Shown in pieces: positions 1 to 5,797 of a DNA stretch of 5,797 nt (the first letter of the stretch is position 1; every line of letters starts with the position of its first letter). The stretch comes from Oscillospiraceae bacterium (GTDB lineage Bacteria; Bacillota; Clostridia; Oscillospirales; Ruminococcaceae), in the NCBI GenBank assembly GCA_020024185.1, contig JAHHUD010000082.1:1-5797 (forward strand). Direction: 5' to 3'. A program made the position numbers and the translations under genes. The notes beneath the pieces were generated by a model, which was given only the letters and a program-made list of their open reading frames with translations, was not told the origin of the DNA and searched no databases.

Positions 1-300
1 GTTAAAATAGTTATAGAAAAACTTGTTAAAGCCGGTGTTAATACAGAGTATATTTCAACACATACAAGTGATACCCTTTCTGGCAAAACATTTGTTGTAA
101 CAGGCACTTTGCCAACACTTTCAAGAGATGAGGCTGAAAAACTTATAGCAGATAATGGTGGCAAAGCATCATCATCAGTGTCAAAAAAGACAAGCTATGT
201 GTTGGCAGGTGAAAAGGCAGGAAGTAAACTAGATAAAGCAAATACACTTGGAATACCTGTAATCAATGAAGAACAATTTTTAGAAATGATAAATAATTAA
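1..300 (+). CDS. ligA: NAD-dependent DNA ligase LigA, C-terminal fragment (BRCT domain)
   Basis: Frame 1 is open from the first base and gives 99 residues followed by TAA, so this is the 3' end of a gene that begins outside the window. After about 26 residues of upstream sequence comes a BRCT domain (about residues 27-97 of the fragment). It begins LSGKTFVVTGTL and continues through GGKASSSVSKKTSYVLAGEKAGSKLDKA in two typical stretches, ending with a GIPVINEEQFLEMI helix. This is the pattern of the BRCT domain that closes bacterial NAD-dependent DNA ligases, which seal nicks during replication and repair. The adenylation, OB-fold, zinc-finger and most of the HhH regions are not in the window. 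The following gatC supports the call, since ligA upstream of gatCAB is common in Firmicutes. A TTG at 109 lies inside the BRCT domain and is not a real start. Confidence 0.93.
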   Translation, partial: VKIVIEKLVKAGVNTEYISTHTSDTLSGKTFVVTGTLPTLSRDEAEKLIADNGGKASSSVSKKTSYVLAGEKAGSKLDKANTLGIPVINEEQFLEMINN

Positions 301-305
301 AGGAG
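299..305 (+). promoter_or_regulatory. gatC ribosome binding site overlapping the ligA stop
   Basis: The motif AAAGGAG begins within the TAA stop codon of ligA and sits 5 bases before the gatC ATG. The overlap makes translational coupling and co-transcription of ligA with gatCAB likely; no terminator or promoter fits between them. Confidence 0.8.
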
Positions 306-310
306 TAATT

Positions 311-580
311 ATGGAAATAAATATAAAACATATTGCAAAGCTTGCAAAGTTATCTATTCCTGAAGATAAACTTGCAAAATTTGAAACAGAAATGCAAGAT
401 ATGATTAAAATGGTAGAAAATTTGCCAGAAATACCAACAGGTGGTGCAGTTATAGACGAAAATGACACAATGGAACTTAGAGAAGATGTTGTAGTTCCAT
501 CAAGTCCTCGTGATGAAATGATTATGAATGCCCCACAAACAGCTGCAGGCTGTATCTTGATACCTAAAGTTGTAGAGTAA
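311..580 (+). CDS. gatC: Aspartyl/glutamyl-tRNA amidotransferase subunit C
   Basis: This 89-residue protein has the usual size of GatC (about 95). GatC is the small non-catalytic subunit that wraps around GatA and helps hold GatA and GatB together in the cytoplasmic GatCAB complex. The N-terminal half (about residues 5-40) is the helical part, with IAKLAKLSIPEDKLAKFETEM matching the family pattern of V-x2-LA-x-L-x-L. The C-terminal half carries the conserved LRED (56-59), the NAP of MNAP (73-75) and a closing IPKVVE (84-89). The ATG is 5 bases after an AAAGGAG site. gatA follows after 16 bases, preceded by its own AAAAGGAG at 582-589, so the genes form one operon. The family match rests on residues visible along the whole length. 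Confidence 0.95.
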   Translation: MEINIKHIAKLAKLSIPEDKLAKFETEMQDMIKMVENLPEIPTGGAVIDENDTMELREDVVVPSSPRDEMIMNAPQTAAGCILIPKVVE

Positions 581-596
581 TAAAAGGAGTTTAGAG

Positions 597-2045
597 ATGG
601 ATAAATTGTACAGCTTATCAGCTACATCCATGAAAGAACTTTTGGATAAAAAAGAAGTTTCTTCTGTGGAAATTACAAAATCTGTTATTGAAAGAATTGA
701 AAAAACAGATAAAGATATTAACGCATATATCAGCTATAATTTTGAAAATGCAGTAAAACAAGCACAGGAAGTTGATGAAAAAAGAGCAAAAGGAGAAACT
801 GTTGGCGCATTGGCAGGTATTCCGGTTGCAGTAAAAGACAACATCTGTGTTAAAAATTTAAAAGCAACATGTGCGTCAAAAATGCTTGAAAACTTTGTTG
901 CTCCATATAATGCAACAGTTACAGAAAAACTTTATGCAAATGACGCAATTATTATTGGTAAAACAACAATGGATGAATTTGCTATGGGTTCATCTGGGGA
1001 AAATTCTGCTTTGGCAATTGCAAAAAATCCATGGAATACACAAAGAGTTCCAGGTGGTTCTTCATCAGGTAGTGCAGCAACAGTTGCAGCCAGCCAAGTT
1101 CCATTTGCATTAGGTTCTGATACAGGTGGGTCAATCAGACAGCCATCAGCATTTACAGGTATTGTTGGTTTGAAACCTACATACGGTGCAGTAAGCCGTT
1201 ATGGTTTGGTTGCTTTTGCCTCCTCTCTTGACCAAATTGGACCTATGGCAAGAACCGTTGATGATACAGCAATGCTTTTTAGTGCAATTTGTGGCAGAGA
1301 TGCAAAAGATGCAACAAGCAAAAATTATACATTTGAAGGATATACAGATTCTGTTAAAGGTATGAGAATTGGTGTACCAAAAGAATATTATGGAGAAGGT
1401 GTTTCAGCTGTTGTAAAAGAAAAAGTATATACAGCAATTGAAACTCTTAAAGCTCAAGGTGCAGAAATTATTAATATTTCATTGCCATCAACAGAATATG
1501 CACTTTCTGCATATTATATTATTGCTTGTGCAGAGGCATCTTCAAATCTTGGAAGATATGACGGTGTTAAGTATGGTTATTCTGGAAATAGAACAGCAGG
1601 ACTTAACGAAATGTATGAGTCTACAAGAAGTGAAGGCTTTGGTGATGAAGTTAAGAGAAGAATTATGCTTGGTACTTATGTTCTTAGTTCCGGATACTAT
1701 GATGCATATTATAAACGTGCAAAAATGCTTCAGCAAAATATTGTAAAAGAATATAATGAAGCATTTAAATTATGTGATGTAATTCTCACACCAACATCTC
1801 CAATCACAGCTTTTAACTTTGGAGAAAAAACAGATAATCAAGTTGAAATGTACGCAGCTGATATTTGTACAGTTACTGTTAATATTGCAGGGCTTCCTGG
1901 TATAAATGTACCATGTGGATTTGACAGCAATAATCTTCCAATTGGTTTCCAAATTATCGGTAAAAAATTCAGAGAATCAGATATTTTAACTGTTGCTAAA
2001 TGTTATGAAAAAACAGTTGGTGGCTTTGCAGTAAAGGAGTTTTAG
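597..2045 (+). CDS. gatA: Aspartyl/glutamyl-tRNA amidotransferase subunit A (amidase)
   Basis: This 482-residue amidase-signature protein is close to the usual GatA length of about 485. GatA releases ammonia from glutamine (or asparagine); the ammonia is channelled to GatB, which uses it to amidate Glu-tRNA(Gln) or Asp-tRNA(Asn). The Ser-cisSer-Lys triad is complete: K80 in GIPVAVKDN, S155 in the glycine/serine-rich GGSSSGSAA segment, and S179 in GSDTGGSIRQP, by alignment to the known GatA triad. Other GatA marks are GKTTMDEFAMGSSGENSA (121-138), GLKPTYGAVSRYGLVAFASS (191-210) and the late segment INVPCGFDSNNLPIGFQIIG. The ATG has AAAAGGAG upstream with 7 bases between. No frameshift or missing catalytic residue is seen. 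It sits between gatC and gatB in the standard order. Confidence 0.97.
   Translation: MDKLYSLSATSMKELLDKKEVSSVEITKSVIERIEKTDKDINAYISYNFENAVKQAQEVDEKRAKGETVGALAGIPVAVKDNICVKNLKATCASKMLENFVAPYNATVTEKLYANDAIIIGKTTMDEFAMGSSGENSALAIAKNPWNTQRVPGGSSSGSAATVAASQVPFALGSDTGGSIRQPSAFTGIVGLKPTYGAVSRYGLVAFASSLDQIGPMARTVDDTAMLFSAICGRDAKDATSKNYTFEGYTDSVKGMRIGVPKEYYGEGVSAVVKEKVYTAIETLKAQGAEIINISLPSTEYALSAYYIIACAEASSNLGRYDGVKYGYSGNRTAGLNEMYESTRSEGFGDEVKRRIMLGTYVLSSGYYDAYYKRAKMLQQNIVKEYNEAFKLCDVILTPTSPITAFNFGEKTDNQVEMYAADICTVTVNIAGLPGINVPCGFDSNNLPIGFQIIGKKFRESDILTVAKCYEKTVGGFAVKEF
2033..2039 (+). promoter_or_regulatory. gatB ribosome binding site inside the gatA 3' end
   Basis: AAAGGAG lies within the last codons of gatA, 9 bases before the gatB ATG at 2049. 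Only 3 bases separate the gatA stop (TAG, 2043-2045) from that ATG. Ribosomes finishing gatA would therefore sit over the gatB initiation site, as expected for subunits made in equal amounts. Confidence 0.8.
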
Positions 2046-2048
2046 TCT

Positions 2049-3494
2049 ATGATAAACAATAATTACGAAATCGTTGTAGGCTTAGAGGTACACGCAGAGC
2101 TTTCAACAAAAACAAAAATCTTTTGTGGTTGCAAAAATGAATTTGGTGCAGAAGTAAACACAAATGTTTGTCCAGTATGTATGGGACTTCCTGGCACATT
2201 GCCAGTGCTTAACAAACAGGTTGTTGAGTATGCAATAAAAATGGGACATGCTTTAAACTGTAACATCAACCGTGTTACAAAACAGGACAGAAAAAATTAT
2301 TTCTATCCTGACCTTCCAAAAGCATATCAAATTTCACAGTTTGATATTCCACTTTGTGAAAACGGTTATCTTGATATTTTGGTTGGAGAAGAAACAAGAA
2401 GAATTGGTGTTACAAGAATTCATATAGAAGAAGACACAGGTAAACTTATTCATGCAGATGAATTTGGTGGAAGTCTTGCAGACTATAACCGTTGTGGTGT
2501 TCCTCTTATTGAAATTGTTTCAGAACCAGATATACGTTCTGCTGAAGAAGCAAAATCATACCTTGAAACAATCAGAACAATCTTGCTTTACCTTGGTATC
2601 AGTGATGCTAAAATGCAAGAAGGTTCTATCCGCTGTGATGTTAATGTTTCTGTAAGAAAAAAAGGTCAAACAGACTTTAATACTCGTGTTGAAATGAAAA
2701 ACGTTAATAGTTTTTCAGCAGTTTACAATGCTATCAACTATGAGGCAGCAAGACAGATAGAAGAAATTGAAAAAGGTAATGAAATCAGCCAAGAAACAAG
2801 AAGATGGGATGATGCTTTGGGACAAAACTTTGTTCTTCGTTCAAAAGAAGATGCACATGATTATCGTTATTTCCCAGACCCAGACCTACTTACTTTTGTT
2901 ATTCCACAAGAAAAAGTTGATGAGCTTAAAGCTGAGCAACCAGAACTCCCAGTTCAAAAAACACTTAGATACATGAAAGATTTTGGTCTTTCAAAAATAG
3001 ATGCAGAAACAATAGCACTCAGCAAAGATAAAGCAAAATTCTTTGATGAATGTATGGACTTTAAAAAATGTGATGCAAAATTGCTTTCTAACTGGGTTCT
3101 TGGAGAAATTACAAGAATTGCAAATGAAAGAAGATGTGAAATTGCTGACCTTGCACTTTCAGCAGAAAATCTTGTTGAAATGATTGCACTTATAGAGAAT
3201 AAAACAATCTCAAATGCTGCTGGTAAAACTGTGTTTGAAATTATTGTTGATAAAGATGAAAAACCATCTGATATAGTAAAAGAAAAAGGTCTTGCACAAA
3301 TTAGTGACTCATCTGCTTTGCAGACAATTGTTGATACAGTACTTGCAAATAATGAAAAAGCAATTACAGACTATAAATCAGGTAAGACAAATGTTCTTGG
3401 ATTCCTTGTTGGTCAATGTATGAAACAGAGCAAAGGTCAGGGTAACCCTGCGATGTTTAAAGAAATGGTAATTGCTGCTATTGAAAACAGCTAA
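2049..3494 (+). CDS. gatB: Aspartyl/glutamyl-tRNA amidotransferase subunit B
   Basis: At 481 residues this is a full-length GatB, the subunit that binds mischarged tRNA, phosphorylates the Glu/Asp side chain with ATP and transfers ammonia to it. The catalytic cradle begins with YEIVVGLEVHAEL. A complete zinc-binding set follows (C26, C28, C41, C44, in a CxC...CPVC arrangement). Further GatB marks are YPDLPKAYQISQ (86-97), HIEEDTGKLIH (125-135), the signature region ADYNRCGVPLIEIVSEPD (144-161), and DYRYFPDPDL (271-280). The first position of the signature is Ala where Val or Leu is more usual, a mild change. The C-terminal part (about 300-481) is the helical and YqeY-like tRNA-binding region, ending with GFLVGQCMKQSKGQGNP. 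Together with gatC and gatA it makes a complete GatCAB. The window does not show whether the cell uses it for Gln-tRNA, Asn-tRNA or both. Confidence 0.97.
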   Translation: MINNNYEIVVGLEVHAELSTKTKIFCGCKNEFGAEVNTNVCPVCMGLPGTLPVLNKQVVEYAIKMGHALNCNINRVTKQDRKNYFYPDLPKAYQISQFDIPLCENGYLDILVGEETRRIGVTRIHIEEDTGKLIHADEFGGSLADYNRCGVPLIEIVSEPDIRSAEEAKSYLETIRTILLYLGISDAKMQEGSIRCDVNVSVRKKGQTDFNTRVEMKNVNSFSAVYNAINYEAARQIEEIEKGNEISQETRRWDDALGQNFVLRSKEDAHDYRYFPDPDLLTFVIPQEKVDELKAEQPELPVQKTLRYMKDFGLSKIDAETIALSKDKAKFFDECMDFKKCDAKLLSNWVLGEITRIANERRCEIADLALSAENLVEMIALIENKTISNAAGKTVFEIIVDKDEKPSDIVKEKGLAQISDSSALQTIVDTVLANNEKAITDYKSGKTNVLGFLVGQCMKQSKGQGNPAMFKEMVIAAIENS

Positions 3495-3497
3495 TAA

Positions 3498-3542
3498 ATA
3501 ATCAGTGAAAAGGGGAGGCAAAAACCTTCCCTTAACTGTTAT
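3498..3542 (+). other. Stem-loop between gatB and the methyltransferase gene
   Basis: The inner stem pairs AAGGGGAGG (3510-3518) with CCTTCCCTT (3525-3533): nine pairs including one G-T wobble, around a six-base CAAAAA loop. Beyond a small asymmetric internal loop, ATAA-CAGT (3498-3506 with T3502 bulged) pairs with ACTGTTAT (3535-3542). It is not followed by a T-run on either strand, so it does not look like a full intrinsic terminator. It may act in mRNA processing or stability, or as a weak attenuator that lowers expression of the downstream gene. The pairing is read directly from the sequence; the role is inference. Confidence 0.6.
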
Positions 3543-3566
3543 GTAAAAAATATAGAGAGGTAATAT

Positions 3567-4709
3567 ATGAAAGAAAGAATAGCCTCATTTTTAAATCAAA
3601 ATATTGCACTTATTGTTATAAGTGGCGTAAGAAAAGGAGTGCAAACTGAGTTTTCAAAAGTTACAATTAAACCTTTTCTTGCAAAAGATGAAATAAGATA
3701 TCAACTTGAATATACAAAAGGAAAGCAAGTTGTACATCAAAATATAAGCAAAGATGAACTTGCAGAAAATATTCAAAAACTTTTTGAAATATTTACTCAA
3801 TGTGTTATATATGGTGAAGAAAATGATGTTCATCTTAATTGTTTTAACAACAAAATAAAATCCAAAATAATGTCACCATCTAAAAAATGTAATGTTACAA
3901 CACACAACAAGAAAAAAGAGTATGCACTTAATGAAGGTGAAGAAATTGATTTTTTAATTTATCTTGGTGTAATGACTAAAGATAAAAAAATTGTGAAATC
4001 AAAATACAATAAGTTCAGACAGATTAATAAATATCTTGAATTATTGAAAAGTTCAATTGACTCATTGCCAACAGACAGACCATTAAAAATTGTAGACTTT
4101 GGATGTGGTAAAGCATATTTAACTTTTGCATTATATTATTATATTGTAAAAATACTTGGCAGAGAGGCTTATATCACAGGATTAGATTTAAAAGAAGATG
4201 TTATTGATTATTGTAATAAAGTTGCAAAAGATTTAGATTATAAAAATCTTGAATTTCAAAAAGGCGATATAAAAAACTACTCAAGAACACAAGATGTTGA
4301 TATGGTAATAATGCTCCATGCATGTGATAATGCTACTGATGAAGGGATTGTGCAAAGCATAAAATTTAATGCAAAAATTATTATTGCTGTACCTTGTTGT
4401 CAGCATGAATTTTTTTCTCAGATAAAAAATGATAGTTTAATGCCGATGCTTAATCATGGAATTATAAAAGAAAGATTGTCTGCATTAGTTACTGACAGTT
4501 TGAGAGCACAAATATTAAAAGCTGTTGGGTTTGATGTATCTGTAATGGAATTTATTGAAACAGAACATACTCCAAAAAATATTGCTATAAAAGCAGTTAA
4601 AAAATCAGCATTTAATAAAAAAGCTTATGAAGAATATGTTGATTTTAGAGATAACTTTAACTTAACCCCTTATATAGAAAAAAGATTTAAAGAAGAAAAT
4701 ATATTATAA
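3567..4709 (+). CDS. Class I SAM-dependent methyltransferase, Methyltransf_32-like, substrate unknown
   Basis: This 380-residue protein has a Rossmann methyltransferase domain in its C-terminal half (about 170-345). The SAM-binding motif I is VDFGCGKAYLTFAL (176-189), the next acidic residue is in GLDLKED (205-211), and GDI (234-236) is a likely adenine-side acid. It continues with MLHACDNATDEG (249-260) and VPCCQHEFF (275-283). The HACD and PCC-Q/H-H motifs recall the PF13679 (Methyltransf_32) group, which includes METTL25-like and GSTCD proteins; I cannot confirm this without a search. The N-terminal 120 residues match nothing I can name. A linker, HNKKKEYALNEGE to KFRQINKYLELL (113-160), resembles what I recall from conserved unannotated clostridial methyltransferases. 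No signal peptide or membrane segment is seen. The ATG follows AGAGAGG (3554-3560) by 6 bases. It lies 72 bases after gatB and ends at a terminator, so it may be the last gene of the ligA-gatCAB transcript. A nucleic-acid substrate is possible but unproven. Confidence 0.85.
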   Translation: MKERIASFLNQNIALIVISGVRKGVQTEFSKVTIKPFLAKDEIRYQLEYTKGKQVVHQNISKDELAENIQKLFEIFTQCVIYGEENDVHLNCFNNKIKSKIMSPSKKCNVTTHNKKKEYALNEGEEIDFLIYLGVMTKDKKIVKSKYNKFRQINKYLELLKSSIDSLPTDRPLKIVDFGCGKAYLTFALYYYIVKILGREAYITGLDLKEDVIDYCNKVAKDLDYKNLEFQKGDIKNYSRTQDVDMVIMLHACDNATDEGIVQSIKFNAKIIIAVPCCQHEFFSQIKNDSLMPMLNHGIIKERLSALVTDSLRAQILKAVGFDVSVMEFIETEHTPKNIAIKAVKKSAFNKKAYEEYVDFRDNFNLTPYIEKRFKEENIL

Positions 4710-4710
4710 T

Positions 4711-4744
4711 AAAAAACAACCGGTTTTAAAATCGGTTGTTTTTT
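4711..4744 (+). terminator. Intrinsic terminator after the methyltransferase gene, probably bidirectional
   Basis: An AAAAAACAACCGG arm starting at 4711 pairs with the matching CGGTTGTTTTTT arm ending at 4744. The inner part extends through a G-T wobble and two A-T pairs to a TTAA loop (4726-4729). The 3' arm ends in six T (4739-4744), and the 5' arm begins with six A, so the structure could also stop transcription arriving on the other strand. It starts two bases after the methyltransferase stop codon and closes the housekeeping block before spoIIIAA. Confidence 0.9.
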
Positions 4745-4760
4745 ATTGCAAATTTATGGT

Positions 4761-4787
4761 CTATATGTAGGACAGGCATCATATATT
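4761..4787 (+). promoter_or_regulatory. Possible SigE-type promoter for the spoIIIA operon
   Basis: CATATATT (4780-4787) matches the SigE -10 pattern CATACAnT except for one base (T for C). CTATATG (4761-4767) partly matches the -35 pattern with its ATAT core. The spacer is 12 bases, slightly short. A start of transcription about 7 bases past the -10 would fall inside the spoIIIAA ribosome binding site, which weakens this exact placement. The expectation of SigE control comes from spoIIIA operons studied in Bacillus. No SigA-like promoter with good spacing is seen in the gap. Confidence 0.33.
4768..4777 (+). promoter_or_regulatory. Candidate SpoIIID binding site before spoIIIAA
   Basis: TAGGACAGGC fits all ten positions of the SpoIIID consensus WWRRACARNY and keeps the GGACA core. 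It lies in the spacer of the proposed SigE promoter, where a bound protein would most simply repress. SpoIIID is the mother-cell regulator that adjusts SigE-dependent genes during sporulation. The consensus is loose: a second formal match (4712-4721) falls inside the terminator stem, so chance remains possible. Confidence 0.42.
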
Positions 4788-4792
4788 TTATT

Positions 4793-4798
4793 GAGGTG
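4793..4798 (+). promoter_or_regulatory. spoIIIAA ribosome binding site that sets the start at 4805
   Basis: GAGGTG with 6 bases to the ATG at 4805 is the only good ribosome binding site near the 5' end of this frame. An in-frame TTG at 4736 lies within the terminator hairpin and has no such site, so the start at 4805 is preferred. Confidence 0.85.
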
Positions 4799-4804
4799 AA
4801 ATAT

Positions 4805-5626
4805 ATGGATGTTTATAATTACTTACCTGAAAATATTGTAAATTGTCTTAAAGATTATCGAGATATTGATAATGTTACAGAAATTCGTTTGAGAAAAAAT
4901 AACAATGTACAGGTGACTTTAAAAGGAAAAAATCAGATATTAAATAGCAAAAATATTTCTCAAAATGAATTGGATAATATTCTCTTTACTATTTGCCAAG
5001 GCTCTATAAATGTATTTGAAGATGAAATTTCTCAAGGGTATATAACTATGGATAATGGATACAGAGTTGGTATAGGTGGAGAATTCTATTACAATCCCAC
5101 ATCTAAAAAATACTTACTTAAAGAACTTAATAGCCTTAATATCAGAATTGCAAAAAATATAACTGATTTTGAAAACCAAAATAAAATAAATATGGAAAAA
5201 AGCAGCCTTATTGTAGGTGCACCTCATAGTGGAAAAACAAGTCTTATCAAGTTAATTACAAGAGAAATATCGAAAAAATATCGTATAGCCATTTGCGACG
5301 AGAGAAATGAGATTTGTGCTAATGATATTAATTGCGATGTGATAAAAGGTGTGAAAAAATCAACAGCAATATCAATGGCTACAAGAACATTAAACCCGCA
5401 ATTTATTATTTGTGATGAAATTGGATTGGAGAATGAGAGTTTAGAGATACTTTCAGCTACAAATACAGGTGTAAAATTTATATGCTCTGCACACGGTGAA
5501 AGCATATATAAAGTATTGAAAAGACCGAATATTAAAATATTGATAGATAATGAGATATTTGAACAGATAGTTTTTCTTTCACAAAAAAATGACAAGTTTT
5601 ATGTAGAGGAAGTTATTGATGTTTAA
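4805..5626 (+). CDS. spoIIIAA: Stage III sporulation protein AA, ATPase
   Basis: From the chosen ATG the protein has 273 residues, shorter than the roughly 300-340 residues usual for SpoIIIAA. SpoIIIAA is a secretion-type ATPase on the mother-cell side of the SpoIIIA-SpoIIQ complex, which keeps the engulfed forespore active. An N-terminal domain with TEIRLRKNN (25-33) and a GYRVGIGGEF segment (85-94) precedes the ATPase core. The core has Walker A GAPHSGKT (138-145), the family motif DERNEI (165-170), Walker B FIICDEIG (200-207) and SAHG (228-231). The stretch between DERNEI and Walker B appears about ten residues shorter than I recall for relatives, and the usual G-x-RTDVLD-x-CPK segment is reduced to NCDVIKGVKK (176-185). 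The frame is intact, so this looks like divergence rather than damage. It is the first gene of the operon, follows a terminator, and overlaps spoIIIAB by 8 bases. Confidence 0.92.
   Translation: MDVYNYLPENIVNCLKDYRDIDNVTEIRLRKNNNVQVTLKGKNQILNSKNISQNELDNILFTICQGSINVFEDEISQGYITMDNGYRVGIGGEFYYNPTSKKYLLKELNSLNIRIAKNITDFENQNKINMEKSSLIVGAPHSGKTSLIKLITREISKKYRIAICDERNEICANDINCDVIKGVKKSTAISMATRTLNPQFIICDEIGLENESLEILSATNTGVKFICSAHGESIYKVLKRPNIKILIDNEIFEQIVFLSQKNDKFYVEEVIDV
5606..5610 (+). promoter_or_regulatory. spoIIIAB ribosome binding site inside spoIIIAA
   Basis: GAGGA near the 3' end of spoIIIAA stands 8 bases before the ATG at 5619. It selects this ATG over the internal ATG at 5643 and supports translational coupling of the two genes. 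Confidence 0.7.
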
Positions 5627-5797
5627 AATAATAGGGGCGATAATGGTTGTTTTTTCGGCGTCTTTCATGTTTTCTCAAAAAACACTGGTTTATTTTTTTA
5701 CATATAGATTTATAAAAGAAAATATTTATATTGTAGAAAAAATCATGTATGAAAAAAATACAAATCTTACGTATAACAAAATTTTTGAAAAGATAGG
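5619..5797 (+). CDS. spoIIIAB: Stage III sporulation protein AB, N-terminal fragment
   Basis: The reading frame starts at an ATG inside the last codons of spoIIIAA and stays open to the window edge, giving 59 complete codons; the rest of the gene lies outside. It begins MFKIIGAIMVVFSASFMF, a hydrophobic N-terminal segment matching the single membrane anchor with a K-x-x-GA start seen in SpoIIIAB. Further on, IVEKIMYEKNTNLTYNKIFEKI (38-59) resembles the family's EIxYxxTPL-type region. SpoIIIAB is a membrane component of the SpoIIIA-SpoIIQ channel with a fold like a type II secretion GspF protein. The identity rests on this pattern plus position directly after spoIIIAA, the fixed order in spore-formers; the sequence itself is divergent. 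Confidence 0.87.
   Translation, partial: MFKIIGAIMVVFSASFMFSQKTLVYFFTYRFIKENIYIVEKIMYEKNTNLTYNKIFEKI

Noticed and set aside
109..300. Stand-alone 63-residue protein starting at TTG 109
   Set aside because: The same frame is open back to the first base and reads as continuous LigA BRCT sequence; the TTG is internal to the domain and has no ribosome binding site.
871..1113. Other-frame open frames within gatA and gatB (for example 871-1113, 1438-1746, 2452-2655)
   Set aside because: They overlap well-conserved gatA or gatB sequence, have biased low-complexity composition (rich in Leu, Gln and Met) and lack supporting ribosome binding sites.
3495..3566. Intrinsic terminator or riboswitch after gatB
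   Set aside because: The hairpin lacks a following T-run, and the 72-base gap is too short and simple for a known riboswitch or T-box, so it is recorded only as a stem-loop.
5224..5595. 123-residue open frame on the minus strand
   Set aside because: It lies wholly opposite spoIIIAA, whose frame shows clear conserved motifs; the minus-strand product has no recognisable domain and is typical of an antisense shadow in AT-rich DNA.
1..5797. Novel defence system, mobile element, CRISPR array or RNA gene
   Set aside because: All substantial genes belong to conserved core or sporulation families except the methyltransferase, which also looks like a chromosomal core gene. No direct-repeat array, transposase, integrase, inverted terminal repeats or tRNA-like fold was seen by eye.

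Overview
The window is AT-rich, has all its genes on the + strand with strong AAAGGAG-type ribosome binding sites, and carries spore-formation genes. This points to a low-GC, endospore-forming Firmicute of the class Clostridia, possibly an uncultured gut lineage; I cannot name a genus.

Layout: the window opens inside the last 99 codons of ligA (NAD-dependent DNA ligase, BRCT domain). Ten bases later begins a tight gatC-gatA-gatB operon for the tRNA-dependent amidotransferase. This ligA-gatCAB order is familiar from Firmicutes, and the ribosome binding sites of gatC and gatB overlap or lie inside the end of the preceding gene. A 72-base gap with a long stem-loop lacking a T-run separates gatB from a 380-residue class I SAM-dependent methyltransferase of unknown substrate. 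A strong, probably bidirectional, intrinsic terminator ends this housekeeping block.

After the terminator a sporulation operon begins: spoIIIAA (ATPase; start corrected to 4805) followed, with an 8-base overlap, by the first 59 codons of spoIIIAB. The short region before spoIIIAA holds a perfect match to the SpoIIID binding consensus and weak SigE-like elements, consistent with mother-cell expression.

Functionally, GatCAB converts Glu-tRNA(Gln) and/or Asp-tRNA(Asn) to the amidated forms needed for translation. SpoIIIAA and SpoIIIAB are parts of the SpoIIIA-SpoIIQ channel between mother cell and forespore. I see no mobile element, CRISPR array, tRNA, rRNA or defence island. The window is mostly ordinary conserved core genome. 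The points most worth a second look are the uncharacterised methyltransferase, the apparently shortened ATPase core of SpoIIIAA, and the control region before spoIIIAA.
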